Assembly (NCBI RefSeq): GCF_003097635.1
Contig: NZ_QCZI01000004.1
Coordinates: 124,001 to 188,000 of the forward strand
Direction: 5' to 3'
DNA length: 64,000 bases
DNA from: Flavobacterium psychrotolerans
Lineage (GTDB): Bacteria; Bacteroidota; Bacteroidia; Flavobacteriales; Flavobacteriaceae
Both the position numbers and the translations under genes were made by a program. The notes under the pieces are model-generated. The model was not told the origin of the DNA and did not search any database. It saw only the letters and a list, made by a program, of their open reading frames with translations. Positions 50,095 to 58,379 of this stretch are shown here, in pieces. The first letter of the stretch is position 1, and the number at the start of each line of letters is the position of its first letter.

Positions 50095-51087
50095 TTATCT
50101 TCTAGCCAATGGACTTCCTTCCTTGCTGGATTTGAATATTGGCCAAAGCAATTGAGCATACCATTCTTCTTGTTTGTATGATTTTGATCCGTAAGTTTTT
50201 GGAAATTGACGTGTAATTATTCCAGTATGAAATATAATGTCCCAGATAAAAAACATGTTTCCAAAATTTCCTTTGTAATTCCCTACTCCATCTCCAGTTG
50301 TGTCTGCATGATGCGCATGGTGTGTGGCTGGTGTCGAAATTACTCTCTCTAAAACCCAAGCAACTGGATGCAAAACTTTGTATTTGTAAAATGGTTTGTC
50401 CCAAGCTATGCTCGAATGTGCCGATAAAGTGATAATGCTTTTTAAAACAGTCACAAATAAAGCCGGCAATCCCAAGCCAAAATAAGCCAACGTAGCCGTT
50501 AGATAAATCTGGGAAAATAATACTGTATATATAAAATTTTGGCGAGAAGCCATCGCCATCCCCATATATGGAGCTGAATGATGAGTTCTATGAAACAACC
50601 ATAAAAAAGGAAGTTGGTGATGCAAACGGTGGTACCAATATTGGGTCAAATCATCGGCAATGGCAATTAGAAAAAAGCCTCCCCAAAAAGGAACCCATGA
50701 AAGTGCGTTTTCAAAATTGGGAACAACTAAAGGCAATATTTTCAAACTAAAGAAGGCAATTATGGGTGGTAAAAGTAATTTGGGGGCCAAAAAACAAACA
50801 ATGTCGACTTTACGCTCGCTAGATGTCCATTTGTTATCATAAAGACCAAAGATGAATTCAATTACACCTAAACCTAGTAAAACGGCTGTTAATCCCCAGG
50901 TTTTAAGATGCTCAAAAGCCGGTTGTACAATTTTTAAGAAAGGTGGCAAACTTACATGACTTTCTAACAATGCCCCATCATTGAACTTAAAATAGAGGTA
51001 AATGGCCAATACTGGCAAGGAATAAATTAAAAGACTCACGCTGATATCTTTTATTATTTTAATTTTTAAACTTGGATCTATTTGCAT
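50095..51087 (-). CDS. Sterol desaturase / fatty-acid hydroxylase superfamily membrane protein
   Basis: The 330-residue integral membrane protein has several hydrophobic segments and the diiron histidine clusters YHRLHHQLP, FHRTHHSAPYM and HHAHHADTTGDG, the eight-His pattern of the fatty-acid hydroxylase superfamily. Family members oxygenate lipids. In Bacteroidota they occur in lipid and sulfonolipid biology, but the substrate here is not known. It follows a 39-residue membrane protein by six bases and precedes the rhodanese-thioredoxin gene in unit A. Confidence 0.88.
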   Translation of the reverse strand: MQIDPSLKIKIIKDISVSLLIYSLPVLAIYLYFKFNDGALLESHVSLPPFLKIVQPAFEHLKTWGLTAVLLGLGVIEFIFGLYDNKWTSSERKVDIVCFLAPKLLLPPIIAFFSLKILPLVVPNFENALSWVPFWGGFFLIAIADDLTQYWYHRLHHQLPFLWLFHRTHHSAPYMGMAMASRQNFIYTVLFSQIYLTATLAYFGLGLPALFVTVLKSIITLSAHSSIAWDKPFYKYKVLHPVAWVLERVISTPATHHAHHADTTGDGVGNYKGNFGNMFFIWDIIFHTGIITRQFPKTYGSKSYKQEEWYAQLLWPIFKSSKEGSPLARR

Positions 51088-51093
51088 AATTTC

Positions 51094-51213
51094 TTATCTT
51101 AAAATTTGATTTACTAATGTTAAACTTCCTGCCAAAATGATTAGCGGAACCAAAAAAATGATTATCCCAACGACAATTTTTTTTCCTATTATTTGAAAAT
51201 CTATTAGTTTCAT
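51094..51213 (-). CDS. 39-residue single-pass membrane protein
   Basis: The frame is too short for usual gene calls: MKLIDFQIIGKKIVVGIIIF then LVPLIILAGSLTLVNQILR. A 20-residue hydrophobic helix follows a short basic N-terminus, giving a cytoplasm-in N-terminus. Its stop is six bases upstream of the desaturase start, so translation is likely coupled. It could be a small partner of the desaturase. The amino-acid pattern rather than any known family is the evidence. Confidence 0.6.
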   Translation of the reverse strand: MKLIDFQIIGKKIVVGIIIFLVPLIILAGSLTLVNQILR

Positions 51214-51229
51214 ATATATTATATTTTAA

Positions 51230-51270
51230 AAGAATCAGGTCTTTTATGTTAAAAAAAAGACCTGAATTCT
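51230..51270 (-). terminator. Hairpin between arylsulfatase and downstream genes of unit A
   Basis: CAGGTCTTTT and AAAAGACCTG form a 10-bp stem that extends with one bulge to AGAAT/ATTCT. On the minus strand it is followed by ATTCTTTT, a poor T-tract, so it probably works as a partial terminator or message stabiliser. Confidence 0.55.
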
Positions 51271-51279
51271 AAATTTTCA

Positions 51280-53199
51280 TTAATGAGTTTCTCCAGGTTT
51301 TGTTACTTGTTGAATCAGATCTTGAAGGTTTTTACCTTTATTTGTTGCGGTGTTGTGAATTCTTCTGCCATACACATCTTGCCAATCGATTAAGGGATAA
51401 AGATTGTTCTCTTTGGCTTGTTCGTCAAACAATTTTTTAAGTTCTTCCAATTTTTCAGGATACTTTTTAGCCAAGTTATTGCGCTCGTTAAAATCTTCGT
51501 TCAAGTTGTACAATTCCCAAACATCTTTGTCAAAATTACTAGCCACTGGCACTTCGTTCTTGCCTAATGATTTTTTTACAGCAAAAGAATCCGGAAGATG
51601 CGCCGCAGCAGCTTTCCAACCATCTTTGTAAATGGCTCTGTTTCCGAAAATATAATAGTATTGTACTTTGTGCAATGATTCGGCTTTGGCATCATTTAGC
51701 GAAGCATACAAAGAAGAGCCTTGAATTTTATCTTGTTTGATTTCACGAATAAATTCTGGGGCTTTGATTCCTGCTATTTCCAATGTGGTAGGAAGAATGT
51801 CCGTCACGTGACTGTATTGGTTTCTAATCCCTCCTTTTTCCTTGATCCCTTTTGGATAATGAATAATCAATGGATTGCGCGTTCCTCCCTCTGAATGTGC
51901 ATCTTGTTTCCAATTTTTGAAAGGGGCATTGGTGGCTTGTGCCCAACCTAAAGGAAAATTAGTATTTAGGCCTTTGGCTGTACCAATTTCTCCTATTTTA
52001 CTCAAATTATCCTGAAGATTTTGCTCATCAGACACGCCTTGGGCAAAAAGATTTTGGCTAATTGTACCTTGCAAAGTTCCTTCTTTGCTGGCTCCATTAT
52101 CACCAATGGCAACAAAAATCAAGGTGTTGTCCAATTGATTGGTCTCTTTCAAATAATTCACGACTCTTCCGATGGCGTGATCCGTATAAGTCAGGTATCC
52201 CGCATACACTTCCATGAATCTAGCATACACTTTCTTTTGGTCTGGTGTTAGTTTTTTCCATTCCGTAATGAGCGGATTGCGTTCCGGCAATATCGCATTA
52301 GCAGGAATTACTCCCAATTTCTTTTGGTTGGCCAATACTTTTTCGCGGTATACATCCCAGCCCTCATCAAATTTTCCTTTGTACTGGTCACTCCACTCTT
52401 GTGCTACTTGATGTGGTGCGTGAACAGCTCCCGGTGCATAATACAAAAAGAATGGTTTTCCTGGTGCTGCCTTTTGTTGTTTGGTAATATAACCAATAGC
52501 TTTATCGGTAATTTGATCGGTTAAATGGCGTCCGTCTGGTTTTACGTGGGCTTGGTCTTCTATCAAATCTGGATTGTATTGATCGGTTTGCGATCCCAAG
52601 AAACCAAAGAAATGATCGAATCCTTTTCCGGTTGGCCAACGGTCAAATGGTCCAGCATCGGTGGCGTCTTCATCGGGAGTTACTCCATATTTACCCACGG
52701 CAAAAGTATTATATCCGTTGTCTCTCAAGATTTCGGCAACAGTTCCTTTGTCCGATGGAATTCTTCCATCCCAACCCGGGAAACCTGCCGATAAAATAGT
52801 ATGCGAAAAACCACTAACGTGTACTTTTCCTGAATTCCTTCCCGTCAATAATGCGGCTCGAGTTGGTGCACAAATGGCTGTGGTGTGAAAATTGGTGTAT
52901 CGCAACCCATTATTGGCCAAAGCGTCAAAAGTTGGGGTTTGTATCAAGCCACCAAAAGCACTACTAGCCCCGAATCCCACATCATCCAGCAAAATCCAAA
53001 CAATATTGGGTGCTCCAGCGGGAGCTTTTACGGGTTCTGGCCAATATTCTTTAGATTCGGCCAAAGTTTTACCAATAACGCCTTTGTAGTTAGCATCAGG
53101 TTTGTTTTGGGAAAAACCAAATTGAGCAACCAGCAAAGCGGTAAGTAAAAGCCCTTTTTTAGGACTTTTTAATTTTTCATTTTTTTTAAAATTTTTCAT
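51280..53199 (-). CDS. Exported arylsulfatase (Cys-type, formylglycine-dependent)
   Basis: The 639-residue sulfatase has a signal peptide (LLLTALLVAQFGFSQ), the metal-binding aspartates in LLDDVGFG (D72, D73) and the catalytic C110-A-P-T-R114 motif, in which C110 must be oxidised to formylglycine. YYAPGAVHAPHQ and VAIGDNGASKEG are further family blocks. It removes sulfate from organic sulfate esters. It lies 18 bases after susD and is the only sulfatase in the window; a matching FGE is encoded in unit B. Confidence 0.95.
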   Translation of the reverse strand: MKNFKKNEKLKSPKKGLLLTALLVAQFGFSQNKPDANYKGVIGKTLAESKEYWPEPVKAPAGAPNIVWILLDDVGFGASSAFGGLIQTPTFDALANNGLRYTNFHTTAICAPTRAALLTGRNSGKVHVSGFSHTILSAGFPGWDGRIPSDKGTVAEILRDNGYNTFAVGKYGVTPDEDATDAGPFDRWPTGKGFDHFFGFLGSQTDQYNPDLIEDQAHVKPDGRHLTDQITDKAIGYITKQQKAAPGKPFFLYYAPGAVHAPHQVAQEWSDQYKGKFDEGWDVYREKVLANQKKLGVIPANAILPERNPLITEWKKLTPDQKKVYARFMEVYAGYLTYTDHAIGRVVNYLKETNQLDNTLIFVAIGDNGASKEGTLQGTISQNLFAQGVSDEQNLQDNLSKIGEIGTAKGLNTNFPLGWAQATNAPFKNWKQDAHSEGGTRNPLIIHYPKGIKEKGGIRNQYSHVTDILPTTLEIAGIKAPEFIREIKQDKIQGSSLYASLNDAKAESLHKVQYYYIFGNRAIYKDGWKAAAAHLPDSFAVKKSLGKNEVPVASNFDKDVWELYNLNEDFNERNNLAKKYPEKLEELKKLFDEQAKENNLYPLIDWQDVYGRRIHNTATNKGKNLQDLIQQVTKPGETH

Positions 53200-53217
53200 T
53201 TTTTATCTTTTTATAAA

Positions 53218-54687
53218 TTAATAACCTGGATTTTGTTGTAACCCAACTGGGTCAATATTTCGCTCACTTTGAGGAATTGGATACAAATTGTTACGTTCTG
53301 AAACCGTGTTTTTTGCAGTTACTTTTTTTACTTCGGTAACCAAAGTTCCCCAACGAACCAAGTCATACCAACGTTGTCCTTCTTGAACAAATTCTTTTTT
53401 GCGCTCTTCTCGAATGGCTTCCCTCAATTGAACATCGGTAAGTCCTGCCAAATCTACTGTTACATCCAGCGTATTGATTGGTTTGGCAAAAGCTCTTCTT
53501 CTTACTTGATTTACCAATTCCAAAGCCTCTGCAGTTGCTCCGTCTTTCTCGTTAATCGCTTCTGCTAAAGACAATAGAACGTCGGCATAACGAATAATTG
53601 GAAAATTAATAGCCACATTTTGTGGCGAAGCCAAATTAGTAACGTCAAGATATTTACTAAAAATCGGTTTTGGAAAAGTATAAAGTGTTCCGGTGGCAGG
53701 ATTCAATAATTGTTTGGTATAACTCACGTCTCTTCTGACATCTCCTGTTGCATAGATGTTATAAAACAAGGTTACGTCCGAAATAATATCTGCTGGTTCC
53801 GTGGCAGTAAATCCTGTAAAAGAGGTAGCCTGAAAAGTACTTCCGCTTGACCCGTTGGATGCTTGGTTCGGCTCGAATTGAACCGAAAAAATGTGTTCTT
53901 TTCCGTTCTTCTTCGTTTTATTGAACACGTCAGCGAAATTCTCGAAAAGTGCATATCCGTAACCACCATTAATAACTTCCTTCGCTTTTAGGATAGCATT
54001 TGGCCAATCTTTTCTGGTCAAATATACTTTGGCCAAAATAGCTTTTGCGGCTCCCGAAGTAGCACGACCTACATTCGCTCCCGTATAGGTCGATGGCAAA
54101 GCTTCAGCATCCTTCAAGTCCAAAATAATTTGTGTGTAAACCTCGTCTACGGTCGCTCTTTTTGATTTTAGACTTTCCACATTGATGGAAGTAGGTTCGT
54201 GCAATACCAATGGAACTCCACCCCAAAGACGAACTGCTTGAAAGTACAACAGACCTCTAATGAATTTGGCTTCATTGATCAATCTGGTTTTGACAGCATC
54301 AGTACCTTGCACATTTGGGATATTGTCAATCGCCACATTGGCTCTGTTGATTCCGTTATAAATTTGGCGCCAAGCCAATTGCACACGATCTGAAGTGGCA
54401 TCGTGAGTCAAACTACTCAATGCCCTAACTTGAGGATTCGTTGCAGAAACTCCAGCAGCTGCATAATCAGAAGCCATATCGGTAAGGAAATATAAATTTC
54501 TCCCAAATAGACTTTGTTCGCCTGGTTCAATATTCAAAGAAGCATAGACTGCCGTAACACTGGCAACAGCATCATCCTGCGTTTTGAAGAACTTATCTTT
54601 GGTAATAAAAGAGGTAGGCGTTACCTCTAATTCGGTGCACGAAACTAATAGAGTGGCACTTAATAGGAATGTGATTATTTTTTTCAT
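53218..54687 (-). CDS. SusD/RagB family nutrient-binding lipoprotein
   Basis: The 489-residue protein has a lipoprotein signal (LLSATLLVSC, Cys near 16), then the SusD pattern: FFKTQDDAVASVTAVY, IYNGINRANVAIDNI, AKFIRGLLYFQAVRLWGGVPLV, AKAILAKVYLTRKDWPNAI and the C-terminal AIREERKKEFVQEGQRWYDLVRWG with PIPQSERNIDP. It caps the SusC pore and captures substrate. It lies 17 bases after susC. The arylsulfatase downstream suggests a sulfated ligand. Confidence 0.96.
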   Translation of the reverse strand: MKKIITFLLSATLLVSCTELEVTPTSFITKDKFFKTQDDAVASVTAVYASLNIEPGEQSLFGRNLYFLTDMASDYAAAGVSATNPQVRALSSLTHDATSDRVQLAWRQIYNGINRANVAIDNIPNVQGTDAVKTRLINEAKFIRGLLYFQAVRLWGGVPLVLHEPTSINVESLKSKRATVDEVYTQIILDLKDAEALPSTYTGANVGRATSGAAKAILAKVYLTRKDWPNAILKAKEVINGGYGYALFENFADVFNKTKKNGKEHIFSVQFEPNQASNGSSGSTFQATSFTGFTATEPADIISDVTLFYNIYATGDVRRDVSYTKQLLNPATGTLYTFPKPIFSKYLDVTNLASPQNVAINFPIIRYADVLLSLAEAINEKDGATAEALELVNQVRRRAFAKPINTLDVTVDLAGLTDVQLREAIREERKKEFVQEGQRWYDLVRWGTLVTEVKKVTAKNTVSERNNLYPIPQSERNIDPVGLQQNPGY

Positions 54688-54704
54688 TTTTTTTTAAATT
54701 TTAC

Positions 54705-57700
54705 TTAGAAAGTTACGTTCAACCCCGAGATGAATGTTTTAGAATTTGGATAAGCACCAAAGTCAATTCCGGGATATAAATTATTTTGTTCATAAGAACT
54801 TACCTCTGGATCGTAGCCCGTATATTTAGTCCAGGTAATCAAGTTTTCGGCAGATACATATAATTTGATGCTCTTCGTTCCTATTTTTGAAGAAAGACTT
54901 TTAGGCAATGTGTAGCCTAAAGTAATCTGTTTTAATCTCAAAAAGGATGCGTCTTCCACGTAGCGTTCTGAAACAATTCCCAAAGGTGAACTTGACGCTC
55001 TAGGTATTTCATTGCTTGGATTGGTAGCAGTCCAACGGTCTTCCAAAGTAGCAGCGGCATTCGTTCCAAGTGTAGAAATTTCTAATTGTTGGTTCAAGGC
55101 GTTAAATATTTTACCTCCATAAGACCCCTGGAAAGAAACATTCAAATCGAAGTTATCATACGAAATCGTGTTACTGAAACTTCCAACAAATTTAGGTTGT
55201 GAACTTCCTAGACTACCTTTGTCGGCAGCCGAGATGATTCCGTCTCCATTAGTGTCCACATACTTTCTGTCTCCTACTTTTGTATTGGCAAGACTGTTTA
55301 TTTTAGGTTGGGTATTGATTTCTTCTTGGGTTTGAAAAATACCATTGGTTTTGTATCCCCAAAAAGTACCAAGAGGCTCTCCCACTTTTACGGTCACAGG
55401 TTGTTGTTGCAACAAAGAACCGTTTGGAACTACCGGAAAAAATTGATTAACACCATTTCCAATTTCAACCACTTTATTTTTATTGGCTGAAAACACAAGG
55501 TTCGAATTCCAAGAGAAATTTTCTGTTTTTATGTTTTCTGTTATTAAACCAATTTCAATCCCTTTATTCTCAACACCTCCAATGTTTTGAAGAACGGTGG
55601 CAAATCCTGAAGTCAATGGAACAGGTACATTTATAAGTAAATCGTTTGTTTTTTTGTAGTAAGCATCAAAAACGAAATTTACTTTTCTATCCAATAATGA
55701 CAAGTCTAAACCAACATTATATTGAGTGGTTTTTTCCCATCTCAAATCCGGATTTGCCAAACGAGTGGGAACCAATCCTGTTTGTATCACACCACCAAAA
55801 CTATAATTAACAGAACCTATTGAAGCCAAGGAAAGGTAATTTCCAATTTCTTGATTTCCTGTTGTTCCTGCGCTTAATCTCAATTTAATATCATCGACAC
55901 CCTTTATGTTTTTAGCAAAATCTTCTTCGGTAATGTTCCAAGAAAAACCTGCTGACGGGAAATATCCCCAAAGTGATTTTGAACCAAATCTTGAAGAACC
56001 ATCGGCACGTGCTGACACGGTAAGATTGTATCGTCCTTTATAAGAATAATTTGCTCTGGCCAGCCATGATTTCAACACGCTTTCGAAAGCATCACTGTAA
56101 GGTTTCACAGCCACACCGTCTTGCAAAGCGTTAAAAGTATTGACATCATTTACAAAAGTATTGGCTCCTGCATTAACCACCTCTCCTTGTGTATATTGAA
56201 GCGTATATCCTGCCAAAGCAGAAAACTTGTGGTCGTTTCCAAAACGGGTATTGTAATTCAAGGTATTTTCATTCAATACCGAACTTACCGATCTGTTACC
56301 AACGGAAGCTAATCCTTTAGTTGCAGCTCCATTTGTGGTATTGGCTGGTGCAAAATAATTTTGTTTGGTATTAATCACATCTCCACTAACAGCAACTTTA
56401 GCCGTAATTTCTTTGTTAATTTTATATTCACCAAACAAGCTAGTCAAAATTCTATTAATTTTGGTCTCATTAATGGTGTTTTCCAAATCATTAATTGGAT
56501 TGGATACATAACCATTCACAGAGGTTGCATAAGGGTTTTGGGTTACATTATAACTTCCGTCAGCATTTTTAATAGGAACTACTGGAGCCGTTAACAAGGC
56601 AACAACAATAGGATTCGGTTGTCTGCCGGCTGCTGCACCGCCATTAGACCCTACACCATTTGCTACTGAATTAGTGTAATTGGTATTTATTCCAAATTTA
56701 AAGTTTTGAGAATAATTTCTTTCGTAATTGGCGCGCAGCGAAATTCGTTTGAAGTCAGATCCAATCACGATTCCTTTCTGATCAAAAAGGGCTGTAGAAA
56801 CTGCATATCGAGAACGATCATCACCACCCGAAAAGGTCAATTGGTGATTTTGAACTGGAGCATTTCTAAAAAGTGCCGATTGCCAGTCATGACCACCTGA
56901 AGATTTAAGCGCTTCTATTTGAGCAGGAGAAAATGAAGGGGTTTGCCCTATACTTGCCTGAACATCGTTACGCAAACTAGCCCATTGTGAAGCATTAAGA
57001 AGATCTAGTTTTTTAGATACTTTTTGTGTACCATAATACGTCTGGAACGAAATAATATCTTGTCCTTTGGTTCCTTTTTTAGTAGTAATAAGTACCACAC
57101 CATTAGCACCACGTGATCCATAAATCGCTGTAGCTGAAGCATCTTTTAGCACCTCAACAGACTCAATATCATTAGGGTTAATGGTTGACAATACGTTAAC
57201 TCCTGCTCCGGCATTAACCACACCAGCCGTACCATTGTTATTGTCATTATAAATCAATACTCCGTCTATGACATAAAGTGGTTCGTTACCTGCCGTAATA
57301 GAATTTCCTCCCCGTATACGAACACTAGAACTGGCACCAGGTTGTCCTGAACTTTGAGTAACTACAACCCCTGCTACGGCACCTCTCAATAAATTGTCTG
57401 CAGAAGAAGTAACTTGATTTAGGTTTGTTTTTGGAACCGAGGAAACGGCACCTGTAATATCCTTTCTTTTTTGAGAGCCATAACCTACAACTACTAACTC
57501 GTTGAGTTCTTGGATATCTTGCTTCAAATTAATAATCGTTGGACTTCCATCTACAATTACTTCTGTTTTTTTATACCCAATATAACTTACTATCAAGGTA
57601 TAAGGGAATTTTTGCCCTGTTTGGAAATAAAATTTCCCTTCTGCATCTGTTGTTACTGAATGCGTCGTTCCTTTAATGGTTATAGATGCCCCTATAATAG

Positions 57701-57833
57701 GTTCATTTGTTATTTGATCGACTACTTTTCCATCGAGTTTTGACTGGATAAGCGGTTTGGTTTCTTGAGCATTAATTCCTATTGAAATTAGCAAAATGCA
57801 TAACCATGTGTATCTATTTAATTTTTTTTTCAT
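54705..57833 (-). CDS. SusC/RagA family TonB-linked outer-membrane transporter
   Basis: The start is the ATG at 57833 (MKKKLNRYTWLCILLISIGI, signal ending at NAQ); the longer frame would add 19 residues. The mature protein has a carboxypeptidase-like beta domain (LDGKVVDQITNEPIIGASITI), the SusC TonB-box region ELVVVGYGSQKRKDITGAVSSV, a plug (GAVAGVVVTQSSGQPGASS, VRIRGGNSITAGNEPLYVIDG) and a 22-strand barrel. With SusD it imports oligomeric or bulky nutrients. The leader upstream is about 510 bases, unusually long. Confidence 0.97.
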   Translation of the reverse strand: MKKKLNRYTWLCILLISIGINAQETKPLIQSKLDGKVVDQITNEPIIGASITIKGTTHSVTTDAEGKFYFQTGQKFPYTLIVSYIGYKKTEVIVDGSPTIINLKQDIQELNELVVVGYGSQKRKDITGAVSSVPKTNLNQVTSSADNLLRGAVAGVVVTQSSGQPGASSSVRIRGGNSITAGNEPLYVIDGVLIYNDNNNGTAGVVNAGAGVNVLSTINPNDIESVEVLKDASATAIYGSRGANGVVLITTKKGTKGQDIISFQTYYGTQKVSKKLDLLNASQWASLRNDVQASIGQTPSFSPAQIEALKSSGGHDWQSALFRNAPVQNHQLTFSGGDDRSRYAVSTALFDQKGIVIGSDFKRISLRANYERNYSQNFKFGINTNYTNSVANGVGSNGGAAAGRQPNPIVVALLTAPVVPIKNADGSYNVTQNPYATSVNGYVSNPINDLENTINETKINRILTSLFGEYKINKEITAKVAVSGDVINTKQNYFAPANTTNGAATKGLASVGNRSVSSVLNENTLNYNTRFGNDHKFSALAGYTLQYTQGEVVNAGANTFVNDVNTFNALQDGVAVKPYSDAFESVLKSWLARANYSYKGRYNLTVSARADGSSRFGSKSLWGYFPSAGFSWNITEEDFAKNIKGVDDIKLRLSAGTTGNQEIGNYLSLASIGSVNYSFGGVIQTGLVPTRLANPDLRWEKTTQYNVGLDLSLLDRKVNFVFDAYYKKTNDLLINVPVPLTSGFATVLQNIGGVENKGIEIGLITENIKTENFSWNSNLVFSANKNKVVEIGNGVNQFFPVVPNGSLLQQQPVTVKVGEPLGTFWGYKTNGIFQTQEEINTQPKINSLANTKVGDRKYVDTNGDGIISAADKGSLGSSQPKFVGSFSNTISYDNFDLNVSFQGSYGGKIFNALNQQLEISTLGTNAAATLEDRWTATNPSNEIPRASSSPLGIVSERYVEDASFLRLKQITLGYTLPKSLSSKIGTKSIKLYVSAENLITWTKYTGYDPEVSSYEQNNLYPGIDFGAYPNSKTFISGLNVTF

Positions 57834-57924
57834 TACTTTGTTTTGGTTTAATAAATAAGGACGCTGAAAACTGAGAATTTCAATTTTCACTTCCTTTTAG
57901 AGATTAACATTTTTTTTTAAGCCT

Positions 57925-57958
57925 GCCATTTCTGTTCCAGCAGAAATGGCTTTTTTTT
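57925..57958 (+). terminator. Intrinsic terminator on the plus strand near the susC start
   Basis: GCCATTTCTG and CAGAAATGGC form a 10-bp stem with a six-base loop, followed by eight Ts on the plus strand. On the minus strand the same hairpin lies in the susC leader, 8 bases beyond the second mini-ORF, but with As rather than Ts after it. No plus-strand gene ends here. Confidence 0.7.
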
Positions 57959-57959
57959 A

Positions 57960-57983
57960 TTACCTACAACACATTCGTTTCAT
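57960..57983 (-). other. Second Cys-containing mini-ORF in the susC leader (MKRMCCR)
   Basis: ATG AAA CGA ATG TGT TGT AGG TAA encodes seven residues with a Cys pair. It shares the 12-base core cgaatgtgttgt with the first leader ORF at 58208-58264. It ends nine bases before the hairpin arms at 57925-57950 and 127 bases before susC. On its own it could be chance; the repeat of R-M-C-C is the reason to report it. Confidence 0.45.
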
Positions 57984-58032
57984 TTTTTTATTTTTAATTA
58001 TTACTATTTTTTGATTACACATCATGAAAAAG

Positions 58033-58073
58033 CGAACTTGCTTTTTTTTGAGAAGCGAACTATAATAAGTTCG
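58033..58073 (-). promoter_or_regulatory. Mutually exclusive stem set in the susC leader
   Basis: On the minus strand, segment 1 CGAACTT (58073-58067) can pair with segment 2 AGTTCG (58061-58056) or with segment 3 AAGTTCG (58039-58033). Segment 3 also lies within its own AAAAAGC/GCTTTTT hairpin that ends in Ts. This gives an either/or fold of the kind used by attenuators. It lies between the two mini-ORFs. Confidence 0.45.
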
Positions 58074-58207
58074 TCTCCATATTTATTTAATACTGAATAT
58101 TGACATGGATTTGTGGAATTTTTTTCAGATAAAATCAAAATAATTTATTCCTAAATTTCTTTGAATCTGATTTTTACTAATAAATAACAAATTATAATTG
58201 AAGAGTC

Positions 58208-58264
58208 TTAACAGCAACAACACATTCGGCATGAGTTACCAAACGCAGTATATTGTCGCATCAT
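58208..58264 (-). other. Cysteine-rich leader peptide ORF upstream of susC (MMRQYTAFGNSCRMCCCC)
   Basis: The 18-codon ORF starts at ATG ATG (58264-58259), about 80 bases after the predicted transcript start, and ends TGT TGT TGC TGT TAA: five cysteines, four in a row before the stop. Polycysteine leader ORFs control sulfur-linked operons by ribosome stalling in mycobacteria (cysteine-responsive attenuation). Its position, in the leader of a SusCD-sulfatase operon next to cysteine synthesis genes, fits that role. No clear Shine-Dalgarno is seen, which is normal for this phylum. Confidence 0.65.
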
Positions 58265-58349
58265 TAAATTGGATATGTTTGTGATCTTCTTCAAAATAGA
58301 GTAGATTAATAATGTATTATTATTTTTTAATTCGACTAATTCCGTAGGA

Positions 58350-58379
58350 CAAAGGTATATTAAAAATCGAAACTACCAA
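58350..58379 (-). promoter_or_regulatory. Promoter of unit A (susC to rhodanese-thioredoxin)
   Basis: On the minus strand TTG (58379-58377) is followed after 19 bases by TACCTTTG (58357-58350). The spacer starts GGTAGTT and contains ATTTTTAA. Aligned without gaps to the unit B promoter, 28 of 36 positions agree, including the spacer. Confidence 0.75.

Noticed and set aside
57834-57890. Earlier ATG for susC
   Set aside because: The added residues precede a complete signal peptide; the ATG at 57833 is the usual SusC start.
57925-57958. Hairpin read as a terminator for susC transcription
   Set aside because: On the minus strand it is followed by As, not Ts, so it cannot be a classical terminator in the susC direction.
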